From: Alsobacter metallidurans
GTDB taxonomy: Bacteria > Pseudomonadota > Alphaproteobacteria > Rhizobiales > Beijerinckiaceae
NCBI RefSeq assembly: GCF_014636935.1
Contig: NZ_BMES01000002.1
Location: forward strand, 2,043,148 to 2,107,147
DNA length: 64,000 nucleotides
Reading direction: 5' to 3'
Below, one piece after another: positions 26,363 through 36,345 of the stretch. Below the pieces are notes generated by a model, which worked only from the letters and a program-made list of their open reading frames with translations, was not told the DNA's origin and did no database searches. Within the stretch, counting starts at the first letter, position 1. The number at the start of each line of letters is the position of its first letter. The position numbers and the translations under genes were made by a program.

Positions 26363-27148
26363 ATGAAGATCGACGCCGCCACAGCCGCCATCGTCACCGG
26401 CGCCGCCTCCGGTCTGGGCGAGGCTACGGCCCGCATGCTCGCCGCCGAAGGCGCGCGGGTCGCGGTGTTCGACATGAACGAGGCGCGCGGCGAGGCCGTC
26501 GCCCGCGAACTCGGCGGCGTGTTTTGCATGGCCGACGTATCGGACGAAGCGTCCGTGGACGCCGCCATCGCCAAGGCGCGCGCCGCCCACGGGGTCGAGC
26601 GCATCCTGGTGAACTGCGCCGGCATCGCGCCCGGCAAGCGCACGGTGTCGAAGAAGCGCAACACCGGCGAATTCGTCGCCCACGACATGGCGACCTTCGC
26701 CAAGGCGCTGGCCGTGAACCTGGCCGGCACTTTCGGGATGATCGCCAAGAGCTCGGCCGCGATGGCGGGGCTGGAGCCCGTCACCCCGGACGGCGGCCGC
26801 GGCGTCATCGTCTGCACGGCCTCGGTCGCGGCCGAGGACGGACAGATCGGCCAGGCCGCCTATTCGGCATCCAAGGGCGGCGTGGTCGGCATGACGCTGC
26901 CGATCGCGCGCGATCTCGCCGGCTACGGCATCCGGGTGATGACCATCATGCCGGGCCTGTTCCACACGCCCATGTTCGAGAGCGTGCCGGACGACATCCG
27001 CAAGTCGCTGGAAGCCGGCATCCCCTTTCCGTCCCGGCTCGGTCGGCCGGAGGAATACGCCGCGATGGTGCGCACCATCATCGACAACGACATGCTCAAC
27101 GGCACGGCGATCCGCCTCGACGGCGCCCTGCGCATGCAGCCGAAATAG
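26363..27148 (+). CDS. Short-chain dehydrogenase/reductase (3-hydroxyacyl-CoA dehydrogenase type 2-like)
   Basis: A 261-residue classical SDR. The cofactor motif is TGAASGLGEATARML, then NCAG, the catalytic Ser in TASVAAEDGQIGQ, and the YSASKGG Tyr-Lys pair, followed by PGLFHTPMF. An Asp after beta-2 (FDMNEARG) predicts NAD rather than NADP. The sequence IGQAAYSASKGGVVGMTLPIARDLA resembles HSD17B10-type 3-hydroxyacyl-CoA dehydrogenases. GGGAGA upstream of ATG 26363 supports this start over the longer frame. Confidence 0.87.
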   Translation: MKIDAATAAIVTGAASGLGEATARMLAAEGARVAVFDMNEARGEAVARELGGVFCMADVSDEASVDAAIAKARAAHGVERILVNCAGIAPGKRTVSKKRNTGEFVAHDMATFAKALAVNLAGTFGMIAKSSAAMAGLEPVTPDGGRGVIVCTASVAAEDGQIGQAAYSASKGGVVGMTLPIARDLAGYGIRVMTIMPGLFHTPMFESVPDDIRKSLEAGIPFPSRLGRPEEYAAMVRTIIDNDMLNGTAIRLDGALRMQPK

Positions 27149-27158
27149 CACTCTCAGG

Positions 27159-27452
27159 CTACTTGCCGGCGAGCCGGTCCATGGTCTGCGCCAGCTTCAC
27201 GTCGAGTTCTGTGAGGCCGCCGGCTTCATGCGTCGTGAGCGTCACGTCGACGGTTTTGTAGACGTTGGACCACTCGGGATGGTGGTCCATCCGCTCGGCC
27301 GCCAGCGCCACGCGGGTCATGAAGCCGAACGCCTCGCTGAAGTCCCGGAACACGTAGCGTCGCTGGATCGCCTCTCGGCCCTCCACCATGGCCCAGCCGG
27401 TGAGATGCTCCAACGCTTGCCTGCGTTCGTCGTCGCCCAATCGCGTCGCCAT
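27159..27452 (-). CDS. phhB: 4a-hydroxytetrahydrobiopterin dehydratase (pterin-4a-carbinolamine dehydratase)
   Basis: A 97-residue enzyme that dehydrates pterin-4a-carbinolamine to regenerate the cofactor of aromatic amino-acid hydroxylases. The active-site motif is visible as [21 protein letters not shown], with the His pair and downstream His, and [15 protein letters not shown] closes the fold. Full family length. No phenylalanine hydroxylase gene is adjacent; such orphan copies are also proposed to serve molybdopterin metabolism. It ends 10 bp from the convergent SDR gene. Confidence 0.93.
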   Translation of the reverse strand: MATRLGDDERRQALEHLTGWAMVEGREAIQRRYVFRDFSEAFGFMTRVALAAERMDHHPEWSNVYKTVDVTLTTHEAGGLTELDVKLAQTMDRLAGK

Positions 27453-27529
27453 GCCGTTCTCCCGTTTCTCACCCGAGAGGTGGCGCGCCCGGCCCGAAGG
27501 TCCAGCCCTCGCGCATCAACGATGAACGC

Positions 27530-28063
27530 TTAACCGAGCGGATAGGCGGCTTCCACCACGTAGGGGCCGCCGCCCGTGGACGCGCGCGACGAGAACAGTA
27601 CGAAGCGGTTCGCCGTGAAGCTGCGCGACGGCACGTGGCCCTGCCCGGCCAGGAAGTCGGCCACGTGCCAGGGCGTCGTGTCGCGCAGCCGCGCCAGCGT
27701 CACATGCGGGGTGAACTTGCGCTTCTCGGGCGGAAGGCCGGCCCGCCGGACGATGCGCTCCTGCTCGGCCTGGAACTCGATCAGCGCTTGCTCGGGCTTG
27801 ATGCGCGCCACCAGCGCCCGGGGCTTGTCGCCCCCGAAGGTGGTCAGGCCGTCGATCGTCAGCGTGATCGGCCGCCGCCGGACGTCGGCGAGCATGTGGT
27901 AGACGTCGCGGGCGTAGTGGTCGTCGATGTCGCCCATGAAGCGCAGGGTGACGTGGTAGTTCTCCACGTCGATCCAGCGGGCTCCCACGAGGCCTCCCCG
28001 CAGGCTGGCCAGCGCGCTGGCGACTTCGGGCGGCACCTCGAGGCCGGTGAAGAGACGCGGCAT
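27530..28063 (-). CDS. thpR: RNA 2',3'-cyclic phosphodiesterase (LigT/ThpR)
   Basis: A 177-residue member of the 2H phosphoesterase family, which opens 2',3'-cyclic phosphates on RNA ends. Both catalytic tetrapeptides are present: HVTL at about His37 (ENYHVTLRFMGDI) and HVTL at His120 (FTPHVTLARLRD). ATG 28063 is chosen because GGGAGGGCAG lies directly upstream and the family begins MPRLFTG-like. An open frame of 10 more codons upstream is not supported. Confidence 0.9.
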   Translation of the reverse strand: MPRLFTGLEVPPEVASALASLRGGLVGARWIDVENYHVTLRFMGDIDDHYARDVYHMLADVRRRPITLTIDGLTTFGGDKPRALVARIKPEQALIEFQAEQERIVRRAGLPPEKRKFTPHVTLARLRDTTPWHVADFLAGQGHVPSRSFTANRFVLFSSRASTGGGPYVVEAAYPLG

Positions 28064-28262
28064 CCTGCCCTCCCAAGGAGAAGCGCGGCGCAAGGCGCCG
28101 GGCGGGACGGTCGATACGGGCGCGAAGAACGCCCGAGTTCTCCACGCCGACCCAGAATGAGCAAGGCCGGCGTGATTCTCAATCGCTGTCGGCGTGACTT
28201 GTTTAGCCTCCGCCTCCGCAAGCGGAATGCCAAACAGGGGGCCGTGGTTGCGTCCCCGTATG

Positions 28263-29312
28263 CTACGGGCAGGGGTTCATGTGGACCTGGTGGATCGCGT
28301 CGATCTGCTCCAGCAGCTCCGGCGCCAGCTTGACGTTCACGGAGGCGATGTCGGTCTTCAATTGCTCCATGCGCGTGGCCCCGATGATGTTGGAAGCCAG
28401 GAACGGACGCGAGTTCACGAAGGCCAGCGCCATCTGCGCCGGATCGAGGCTCCAGTCCTTCGCGAGCGCGACGTATTTGGCCAACGCAATCTCGGCGCCG
28501 GGCTTCTCGTAGCGCTGGCCGCGGTTGAACAGCGTCGTGCGCGAGCCTTCCGGCCGCGCGCCGTTGAGGTACTTGCCGGTGAGATAGCCCTGCGCGAGCG
28601 GCGAATAGGCGAGCAGGCCGACCTGCTCGCGCATCGAGATTTCGGCCAGGGCGGTCTCGTAGGTGCGGTTCACGAGGTTGTAGGCGTTCTGCACCGAAGC
28701 GACGCGCGGCAGGCCGCGCGCGTCCGACACCTGCACGAACTTCATCGTCCCCCACGCGCTCTCGTTGGAGAGCCCGATATGGCGGATCTTGCCGGCCTTC
28801 ACGAAGTCGCCCAGCACCTCGAGGATCTGCTCGATGGGGTTCTCGGGGCCAACATAGTCCTGGTGGCGATAAACGGTCGGGTTACCGCCCCAAGGCAACG
28901 GGCGGTCCGGCCAGTGCAGTTGGTAGAGGTCGATATAGTCGGTCTTGAGACGCTTGAGGCTCTTCTCCAGCGCTTCCGTCATCTGCGCCCGGTTGAGTTC
29001 GCCCGGAATGCGGCCGTCGCGAAACCAGTCCATGACGCTGCGGCCGATGACCTTGGAGGCGAGGATCACCTTGTCGCGCGAGCCACGGGACTGGAACCAC
29101 GTGCCGATGATGCGCTCGGTCGAGCCCTGCGTGTCGGCGCTCGGCGGGATCGAGTAGAGTTCGGCGGTGTCAAAGAAGTTCACGCCCTGGGCGAGCGCAT
29201 AGTCCATCTGCTCGTGGCCCTCGGCCTCGGTGTTCTGCTGCCCCCACGTCATGGTGCCGAGACACAGGAGGCTGACCTGCAGGCCGGTGCGGCCGAGAGG
29301 GCGGGTTTCCAT
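28263..29312 (-). CDS. Aldo/keto reductase (Tas-like)
   Basis: A 349-residue NADP(H)-dependent aldo/keto reductase. It starts METRPLGRTGLQVSLLCLG and carries GVNFFDTAELYSIPP (Asp-Tyr of the tetrad), VILASKVIG (Lys) and DYIDLYQLHWPDRPLP (His). The inserted region with ADTQGSTERIIG and the overall length match the E. coli Tas subgroup. The physiological substrate is unknown; it may detoxify aldehydes. Monocistronic, with about 200 bp of apparently empty sequence downstream. Confidence 0.9.
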   Translation of the reverse strand: METRPLGRTGLQVSLLCLGTMTWGQQNTEAEGHEQMDYALAQGVNFFDTAELYSIPPSADTQGSTERIIGTWFQSRGSRDKVILASKVIGRSVMDWFRDGRIPGELNRAQMTEALEKSLKRLKTDYIDLYQLHWPDRPLPWGGNPTVYRHQDYVGPENPIEQILEVLGDFVKAGKIRHIGLSNESAWGTMKFVQVSDARGLPRVASVQNAYNLVNRTYETALAEISMREQVGLLAYSPLAQGYLTGKYLNGARPEGSRTTLFNRGQRYEKPGAEIALAKYVALAKDWSLDPAQMALAFVNSRPFLASNIIGATRMEQLKTDIASVNVKLAPELLEQIDAIHQVHMNPCP

Positions 29313-29407
29313 GGCGAACTCCGAAGATGCATCGAAAGGAGCCGGCTTGAAGCACGGAAAAGCCCGGGGCGCCAGACCCCGGCCCGTGTCACCGCCGCGC
29401 TTCGCGT

Positions 29408-30019
29408 CTAGCGCGCCTGCCCGTGGTATTCGGCGTTCGGACGCATGTCGACCGCCGACGCCATTCTGTTGGACATGTTGAAGAACGACGCTACCGCGGC
29501 GATGTCCCAGATGTCGCGCTCGCCAAAGCCCGCGTCCCGCAGCGCCTGCCGGTCATCCTCGACGATCTCGTGCGAAGCGCGCGTCATCTTGGATGCGAAG
29601 CCCAGCATGGCGCGGTGCCGCGCCGAAAGGTCCGCGGCCCGCCAGTTCATCACCATCAATTCGCCGAGCGCGGGATCGCCCGAGAGCTGCCGCACGGCGG
29701 CTCCATGCGCAGTGAGACAATAGAAGCAGCGATTTTCGGCCGAGACCGCCACTGCGATCATCTCGCGCTCCAGTTTCGACAAGCCAGACGGTGCGAGCAT
29801 CAGGTCGTTGTAGAACGTCGCGAAGGCCTCCAGCTTGGCGTTGTCATGCGCATAGGCGGCCAGCACGTTCGGGACAAAGCCGATCTTCTCCTGGCACTTG
29901 TCGAAATAGGCCTGCATCGGTTCGCTGAGCTCGGCGCGGGGAAGGTCCAGCGCCATCACACGCGGCTTACCGTCCTGCCGACGCGGGGTTTCCCCGGCCT
30001 GAGGCTTGTTTTTCGACAT
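29408..30019 (-). CDS. Peroxidase-related enzyme, carboxymuconolactone decarboxylase/AhpD family
   Basis: A 203-residue AhpD-like protein. The redox and proton-relay motif is visible as SAENRCFYCLTAHG (Glu95, Cys98, Cys101, His105). The length and the NVLAAYAHDNAKLEAF segment match the 'peroxidase-related' subfamily with an extra N-terminal part. Probable role in reducing peroxides with an unknown partner. The start at 30019 is fixed by a strong RBS, AGGAGGAGAAT. It is divergent from the glutamate dehydrogenase gene. Confidence 0.87.
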   Translation of the reverse strand: MSKNKPQAGETPRRQDGKPRVMALDLPRAELSEPMQAYFDKCQEKIGFVPNVLAAYAHDNAKLEAFATFYNDLMLAPSGLSKLEREMIAVAVSAENRCFYCLTAHGAAVRQLSGDPALGELMVMNWRAADLSARHRAMLGFASKMTRASHEIVEDDRQALRDAGFGERDIWDIAAVASFFNMSNRMASAVDMRPNAEYHGQAR

Positions 30020-30138
30020 ATTCTCCTCCTCGACGGCCAAAATCCGTCATGGCTTCGCAACCAGACCGTGCCTAGCATGGCCGAAGCAGCGGGGCCGACG
30101 CAAACGGCTCCGGAACAATGCCGCGAGGGGAGATCGAC

Positions 30139-33100
30139 ATGCTGAAGCGCGACCGGGATGGGCGCCAGGGGCTCGTGTCCGCTGTGGTCGAGGCCCTCCC
30201 CGCAGCAGGAGCGTCCGTTCCGGATGGCTTCGTCGAGGCCCTGTTCGCGCGCGTGTCGCCCGAAGACCTGTCGCTGTATTCACCCGCCGATCTGGCAAGC
30301 TTCGCCGCTAGCGCCTTCGAGCACCTCTCCGCCCCACGCCGGCAGGGCCGGGAGGACATTCGATTCACCGACCGCCGCGTCCAGATCGGCGGCCACGAGC
30401 GGGACATCACCGTTCTGGAAGCGCTCAACGACAACATGCCGTTTCTGCTCGACTCCACACTGGCGGAGTTGACCGAGCGCGGCATCACGATCCGCTTCGT
30501 CACGCATCCGATCGTGGCCGTCGAGCGCGACGCCGAAGGCCGGCTGGTGCGCTTCGCCGGCGAGGCGATGGCGGGTGGCCAGCCCGGCGCACGGCGCGAG
30601 AGCCTGATCCAGGTGCATGTCGACCGCCTCGACGGCGAGGAGGCGCGCCAGCGCCTGGCTGAGGCCTTGGGGCTGGTCTACGGCGACGTTCGCGTCGCCG
30701 TGCAGGATTGGGCCGCCATGCGCGGGCGCGTAGCGGAGGCGATCCACTCCTATCGCAGCAATCCCCCGCCGTTGCCCGGCGACGAGATCGCGGAGGCGAT
30801 CGCGTTTCTGGACTGGCTCGCGGCCGACAACTTCACGCTGCTGGGCGTGCGCGAGTACCGCATGCCGGAGGGCGATTCCGCCGCCGATCCGGTGGAAGGC
30901 AGCGGCCTCGGCATTCTGGCCGACCCGAACGTGAAGGTGCTGCGTCGCGGCCGCGAGCTCGTCACCATGACGCCCGAGATCCGGGCCTTTCTGAAGGAGC
31001 CCGCGCCGCTCATCGTCACCAAGGCGAGCGTGAAGTCGCGCGTCCACCGCCGCGTCCATCTCGACTATGTGGGCGTCAAGCTGTTCACCCCGGACGGGCT
31101 GCTGTCGGGCGAACTGCGCGTCGTGGGGCTGTTCACGTCGTCGGCCTACACGGAAACCACCGGGGCGATCCCGTACGTCCGCCACAAGGTCGCGCAGGTG
31201 ATCCGCCGCGCCGGCTTTGATCCAGCCAGCTATTCCGGCCGCGCGCTCCTGAACGTGCTGGAAAGCTACCCGCGCGACGAGCTGTTCCAGGTCGGCGTCG
31301 ACCAGCTCCTGCGCTTCGCCACCGACATCCTGACCCTCTATGAGCGCCCGCGCGTCCGTGTGCTGGCCCGGCCGGACCGCTTCGACCGCTTCGTTTCGGT
31401 GCTCGTCTACATCCCCAAGGACCGCTACGACACGCAGGTGCGCAACCGGGTCGGCCAGCTGCTCGCGCAGATGTTCAAGGGCCGGCTCTCGGCCGCCTAT
31501 CCGGCCTATCCGGAAGGGCCGCTGGCGCGCACGCACTACATCATCGGGCGCGACGAGGGTAAGACGCCGGCCATCGAACGCGGCGCGCTCGAGGACGCCG
31601 TGAACGCGGTGGTGCGCACCTGGAGCGACCAGCTCGCGGACGCTCTCGGGGACGCCATGGAAGGCTCGCGCGCCCGCGGCGTCGCCTCCCGCTTCGCCGG
31701 CGCGTTCTCGGCCGCCTATCGCGAGGCGTTCGGGCCCGCGCAAGCCATTGCGGACATCCAGGTTCTGGAGCGCCTCGACGACGCCAATCCGCGCGCCGTT
31801 CGAGTGGAGCGCCGCGACAACGACGACGAGACCCGCGTCAACCTGAAGGTCTTCGCCTTCGGCAAGCCGCTGCCCCTCTCCGAGCGGGTGCCGCTGCTGG
31901 AGAACCTGGGCTTCCGGGTGCTGAACGAGCGCACCTACCGGGTCGAGCCCGAAGGCGCGTCCGAGGCCGGGCGGGTCTGGATGCACGACATGGCGCTGGA
32001 GCGCTTCCAGGGAGGCGCTATCGACGTCGCTTCCCTGAAGCCGAAGCTCGAAGCCGCCCTGATGGCGCTGTTCCGCGGCTTGGCGGAGTCGGACGGCTAC
32101 AACGCGCTGGTTCTCGAAGCGGGCCTCGGCTGGCGCGACGTGGCGGCGCTGCGAACCCTGTCGCGCTTCCTGCAGCAGGCCCGTGCGCCGTTCAGCCAGG
32201 ACTACATGTGGACGACGCTGGCCAAGCACGCGGGCCTCGCGGCGCTGCTGGTCGAGCTCATCTATGCGCGTTTTGACCCGCGGCCCGAGGCGGCGACGGG
32301 GCGCGACGACCGGCAGACAGAGATCCGCGGCCGGATCGAGGCGGGTCTGGAGGCTATCGACAGTCTCGACGAGGACCGGATCCTGCGCAGCTTCGTGAAC
32401 CTGATCGAGGCGTCGCTGCGCACCTCTTTTTTCCAGCTCGGGCCCGATGGCAAAGCTCGCATCCCGATCGCGTTCAAGTTCGACAGCCACCGGATCGACG
32501 GCCTGCCGCTGCCCCGGCCTCTTTATGAGATTTGCGTGCACTCGCCCCGCGTCGAGGGCGTCCACCTGCGCTTCGGCAAGGTAGCGCGTGGCGGTCTGCG
32601 CTGGTCCGACCGCCGGCAGGATTTCCGCACCGAGGTGCTGGGCCTCGTCAAGGCGCAGCAGGTCAAGAACGCGGTGATCGTCCCGGTCGGCGCCAAGGGC
32701 GGCTTCGTGCCCAAGCACCTGCCGCCGGCTTCCGACCGGCAAGCCTGGATGGCCGAGGGCGTCGCCGCCTACAAGGAATTCGTCGGCACGCTGCTTGATC
32801 TCACCGATAACATCGACGGCGACCATATCGTCCCGCCCGCCGACACGGTGCGGCACGATGGCGACGATCCCTATCTGGTGGTGGCGGCCGACAAGGGCAC
32901 CGCGACGTTCTCGGACATTGCCAACGGCCTCTCGATCGAACACCACCACTGGTTGGGCGACGCTTTCGCGTCTGGCGGTTCGGTCGGCTACGACCACAAG
33001 GGCATGGGCATTACGGCGCGCGGCGCCTGGGAAGCGGTGAAACGCCATTTCCGCGAGATCGACGTCGACATCCAGACGACGCCCTTCACGGTGGCGGGCG

Positions 33101-34977
33101 TGGGCGACATGTCGGGCGACGTCTTCGGCAACGGCATGTTGCTGTCGGAGCAGATCCGACTGGTCGCGGCTTTCGACCACCGGGACATCTTCCTCGACCC
33201 CGCCCCCGACCTGACGCGCGCCTTCGCGGAGCGCCAGCGGCTCTTCGCGCTGCCGCGGTCGTCCTGGCAGGACTACGACAAGGCGCTGATCTCAAAGGGC
33301 GGCGGCGTGTTCCCGCGTTCTTTGAAGTCCATCCCGCTCTCGGCCGAGATCCGGGCCGTGCTGGGCTTCGACAAGGCCGAGGCGACCCCCGCCGAGGTCA
33401 TGCGCGCCATCCTGAAGGCGCCCGTCGACTTGCTGTGGTTCGGGGGCATCGGCACCTACATCCGCGCCTCCAGCGAAACCGACGACCAGGCCGGCGACCG
33501 CGCCAACGACGCCGTGCGCATCACCGGCGCGCAGGTCGCCGCCAAGGTGATCGGCGAAGGCGCCAATCTGGGCGCGACGCAGCTTGGCCGGATTGAGGCC
33601 GCCCAGAAGGGCGTTCGCCTGAACACGGACGCGATCGACAACTCAGCCGGCGTGAACACCTCCGACGTGGAGGTGAACATCAAGATCGCGCTTGCGCCGC
33701 CGGTCCGGGACGGACGCCTCGACGACGCTGCCCGAAAGACCCTGCTTGCCGAAATGACCGACGAGGTCGGCCTGCTGGTTTTGCGCAACAACTACCTTCA
33801 GACCCTGGCGCTCTCCCTGTCCCAGGCGCGGGGCCACGAGGATTTCGGCTTTGCTCGCCGGTTGATGCAGACGCTGGAGGCGGCCGGGCGGCTCGACCGC
33901 ACGGTCGAGTACCTTCCCGACGAGGCCACCCTCCTCGATCGGGACCGCAAGGGCGAAACGTTGACCAGGCCGGAGCTGGCCGTGCTGCTGGCTTACTCCA
34001 AGCTCGCTTTACATGACGCGCTCTTGGACAGCCGCGTGCCGGACGATCCGTACCTGTCTCGCGAACTGGTGCGCTACTTCCCAAAGATCCTGGTTGAACG
34101 CTTCCCCGATGCGGTGGAGACGCACCGACTGCGGCGCGAGATCATCGCAACGCAACTCGCCAACGCGATCATCAACCGCGGCGGCTCGACCGTGGTGACG
34201 CGTCTTGTCGACCAGACCGGCGCGGACGCGCCCACCATTGCGGCCGCTTATGCGGCGACGCGCGACAGCTTCGACCTCCTCGCGCTGAACACCGCGATCG
34301 ACGGGCTCGACGCCCGCATTTCAGGCGACCTTCAGTTGCGCTTGTATCGCGGCGTGCAGGACCTGCTGCTGTCGCGCATGGTGTGGTTCATTCGCCACGT
34401 GGACTGGTCGCAGCATTCGCTGGACGATGTCGTGGGCCGCTTCCGCTCCGGCGTCGCCGCCGTGGAGAGCGCCCGCGATGCGGCGCTCAGCCCGGACGCG
34501 CGCGAGGCGGTCGCCCGGCGGGCCGGGGCGCTCGTGCGGGACGGCGTGCCCGAGGAACTGGCCCAGCGTCTCGCCACGCTGCCGGCGATCGGCGCCGCTC
34601 CCGACATCGTGCTAGTCGCCGAGAAGGTGGGACGGCCAGTGGCCGAGATCGCCGCCATCCACTTCGCCGTAGCCAATCGCTTCCGGCTCGGCGCGCTGTT
34701 CAACGCCGCCCAGGAGGTGCCGGCGACCGAGTACTACGACCGGCTCGCGCTCGACCGCGCCCTGGCGGGCATCGAAAGCGCCCACCGGGCGCTCACCAGC
34801 GAGGTCGCGCTGCTCGGCCTCCCGAACGGCGAAACCGCCATCGACGCCTGGGCGCAAAAGCGCGGCCCGTCAGTGGAGCGGATCGCCAGCGCGGTGGAGA
34901 GCATGACCGGCTCGGGCCTGACCCTCTCCAAGCTCACCGTGGCGGCGAGCCTGCTCGCCGATCTGGTGAGAGCCTGA
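30139..34977 (+). CDS. gdhB: NAD-specific glutamate dehydrogenase, large (180-kDa) type
   Basis: Converts glutamate to 2-oxoglutarate, ammonium and NADH; a catabolic enzyme of alphaproteobacteria (called gdhZ in Caulobacter). It has 1612 residues, the usual size. The long N-terminal regulatory part (about 1-720) carries ACT-like segments. The catalytic part contains GGLRWSDRRQDFRTEVLGLV and KNAVIVPVGAKGGF (about 818-855), FSDIANGLSIEHHHWLGDAF, and the NAD region GDMSGDVFGNGMLLS (about 990). A helical C-terminal domain follows. ATG 30139 has GAGGGGAG at good spacing, so it is preferred to the ATG 21 bp upstream. No frameshift is seen. Confidence 0.96.
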   Translation: MLKRDRDGRQGLVSAVVEALPAAGASVPDGFVEALFARVSPEDLSLYSPADLASFAASAFEHLSAPRRQGREDIRFTDRRVQIGGHERDITVLEALNDNMPFLLDSTLAELTERGITIRFVTHPIVAVERDAEGRLVRFAGEAMAGGQPGARRESLIQVHVDRLDGEEARQRLAEALGLVYGDVRVAVQDWAAMRGRVAEAIHSYRSNPPPLPGDEIAEAIAFLDWLAADNFTLLGVREYRMPEGDSAADPVEGSGLGILADPNVKVLRRGRELVTMTPEIRAFLKEPAPLIVTKASVKSRVHRRVHLDYVGVKLFTPDGLLSGELRVVGLFTSSAYTETTGAIPYVRHKVAQVIRRAGFDPASYSGRALLNVLESYPRDELFQVGVDQLLRFATDILTLYERPRVRVLARPDRFDRFVSVLVYIPKDRYDTQVRNRVGQLLAQMFKGRLSAAYPAYPEGPLARTHYIIGRDEGKTPAIERGALEDAVNAVVRTWSDQLADALGDAMEGSRARGVASRFAGAFSAAYREAFGPAQAIADIQVLERLDDANPRAVRVERRDNDDETRVNLKVFAFGKPLPLSERVPLLENLGFRVLNERTYRVEPEGASEAGRVWMHDMALERFQGGAIDVASLKPKLEAALMALFRGLAESDGYNALVLEAGLGWRDVAALRTLSRFLQQARAPFSQDYMWTTLAKHAGLAALLVELIYARFDPRPEAATGRDDRQTEIRGRIEAGLEAIDSLDEDRILRSFVNLIEASLRTSFFQLGPDGKARIPIAFKFDSHRIDGLPLPRPLYEICVHSPRVEGVHLRFGKVARGGLRWSDRRQDFRTEVLGLVKAQQVKNAVIVPVGAKGGFVPKHLPPASDRQAWMAEGVAAYKEFVGTLLDLTDNIDGDHIVPPADTVRHDGDDPYLVVAADKGTATFSDIANGLSIEHHHWLGDAFASGGSVGYDHKGMGITARGAWEAVKRHFREIDVDIQTTPFTVAGVGDMSGDVFGNGMLLSEQIRLVAAFDHRDIFLDPAPDLTRAFAERQRLFALPRSSWQDYDKALISKGGGVFPRSLKSIPLSAEIRAVLGFDKAEATPAEVMRAILKAPVDLLWFGGIGTYIRASSETDDQAGDRANDAVRITGAQVAAKVIGEGANLGATQLGRIEAAQKGVRLNTDAIDNSAGVNTSDVEVNIKIALAPPVRDGRLDDAARKTLLAEMTDEVGLLVLRNNYLQTLALSLSQARGHEDFGFARRLMQTLEAAGRLDRTVEYLPDEATLLDRDRKGETLTRPELAVLLAYSKLALHDALLDSRVPDDPYLSRELVRYFPKILVERFPDAVETHRLRREIIATQLANAIINRGGSTVVTRLVDQTGADAPTIAAAYAATRDSFDLLALNTAIDGLDARISGDLQLRLYRGVQDLLLSRMVWFIRHVDWSQHSLDDVVGRFRSGVAAVESARDAALSPDAREAVARRAGALVRDGVPEELAQRLATLPAIGAAPDIVLVAEKVGRPVAEIAAIHFAVANRFRLGALFNAAQEVPATEYYDRLALDRALAGIESAHRALTSEVALLGLPNGETAIDAWAQKRGPSVERIASAVESMTGSGLTLSKLTVAASLLADLVRA

Positions 34978-34980
34978 GCG

Positions 34981-36345
34981 TCAGGCCGGCCGCTTGAGGC
35001 CGACCGCGGCGAGCGCCTGCGCCTGCCGCGCCTCGACGGCCGGCAGGGCGAAGTCTTCCATGGCGTCCTCGAAGAGACGGTGGAAGTTCAGCTCGGCCGA
35101 CAGGTGCAGGAACACGCCGCCCAGACCGATGGCGGCGCGGTCCATGAACACGAATTCCTGCGGCACGCGCACGGGGCCCTTCTCCTTGAGCGCCTTGTGC
35201 ACCGTGAAGGCCTCGCGCCGGCCGTATTCGGCCGGGCTGACCTTGTCCGCGATGGTGCGCACCCGGTCGTCCAGCAACGGCCCGTAGATGAACCGCGCCC
35301 AAATGTTCAGGATCTCGATCAGCTCCTTGGTGAGCCCTTTAAAGCCCCAAACCTCATAGGCGTGCACCACCCGGTCCGGGTCGTTCTCCAGGAGCCCGCG
35401 ATACAGGTCTACGACGCCGCCCACGAAGCTCGGCGGGAAGATGCGGATGCAGCCATAATCGAGCAGGTTGATGCCCTGCGGCTCGCCGCCTTCCGAGAAC
35501 ACCGTGTAGTTGCCGAGATGCGGGTCGCCGTGGATCACGCCGAACCGGCTGAACGGCGTCCACCACGCCTTGAACATCGCAGTGGCGATGCGGTTGCGCT
35601 CCGCCAGCGAGTGCTTCTTGAAGCTCAGCATCTTCTCTCCCTCGAGCCAGTCGAGGGTCAGGAGGCGTCCTGTCGACAGCTCCGGCCAAACGCCCGGAAC
35701 GCGCACCTGCGGCTCGTCCTCCAGCATGGCGGCATAGAGCGCGGCGTGTTTCGCCTCGCGGCGATAGTCGAGCTCCTCGCGCACCCGCGCGCCGATCTCC
35801 TTGGAGATCTCGCGCGTGTCGATGGCGGGGTCCATGCGCCGGTGCAGCGAAAACAACAGCTCGAGCTGCTGCAGGTCCGCTTCCACGGCCGACTGCATGT
35901 CGGGATATTGCAGCTTGCACGCCAGCAGCGAACCGTCCTTGGCGGTCGCCTTGTGGACCTGCCCGAGCGATGCGGCCGCGGAAGACCGCAGCTCGAACGA
36001 GCCGAACCTCGACTGCCAGTCCGCGCCGAGCTCCGCCATCATGCGCCGCTTCACGAAAGCAGGCCCCATCGGCGGCGCGTCGCTCTGCAACTTGGAGAGT
36101 TCCTCGGCGTATTCGGGCGGCAGGACGTCCGGTATCGTCGCCATGAGCTGGGCGACTTTCATGAGTGGGCCCTTGAGCCCCCCAAGCGCTTGCGTCAGCG
36201 CCTGAGCGCCCGAGCGCTCGCCATCACGCCCGAAGAGTCGCGCTCCCGCGATGCGCGCCGCCGCGCCGCCCACATTCGCCCCAACTCGCGCATAGCGCGC
36301 CGCTCGGGCGGAGAAGCGGTTCCGTTCGTCGTCTTGATCAGCCAT
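34981..36345 (-). CDS. ABC1-family atypical kinase (UbiB/AarF/ADCK-like)
   Basis: A 454-residue ADCK/UbiB-family kinase-like protein, linked to ubiquinone synthesis and lipid metabolism. The KxGQ-type motif reads LMKVAQLMATIPDVLPPEYAEELSKLQSDAPP, with Ala in place of the invariant Gly. Ala-rich loop SSAAASLGQVHKA, the catalytic VIHGDPHLGN and metal-binding LLDYGCIRIFP follow. No C-terminal membrane helices are seen, unlike UbiB. The start is uncertain: ATG 36345, or TTG 36369. Its stop lies three bases from the glutamate dehydrogenase stop. Confidence 0.85.
   Translation of the reverse strand: MADQDDERNRFSARAARYARVGANVGGAAARIAGARLFGRDGERSGAQALTQALGGLKGPLMKVAQLMATIPDVLPPEYAEELSKLQSDAPPMGPAFVKRRMMAELGADWQSRFGSFELRSSAAASLGQVHKATAKDGSLLACKLQYPDMQSAVEADLQQLELLFSLHRRMDPAIDTREISKEIGARVREELDYRREAKHAALYAAMLEDEPQVRVPGVWPELSTGRLLTLDWLEGEKMLSFKKHSLAERNRIATAMFKAWWTPFSRFGVIHGDPHLGNYTVFSEGGEPQGINLLDYGCIRIFPPSFVGGVVDLYRGLLENDPDRVVHAYEVWGFKGLTKELIEILNIWARFIYGPLLDDRVRTIADKVSPAEYGRREAFTVHKALKEKGPVRVPQEFVFMDRAAIGLGGVFLHLSAELNFHRLFEDAMEDFALPAVEARQAQALAAVGLKRPA

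Noticed and set aside
30280-33180. 966-codon open frame antisense to glutamate dehydrogenase
   Set aside because: Codon bias artefact of the GC-rich sense gene. The translation is low-complexity and lacks any domain, and the sense product is intact.
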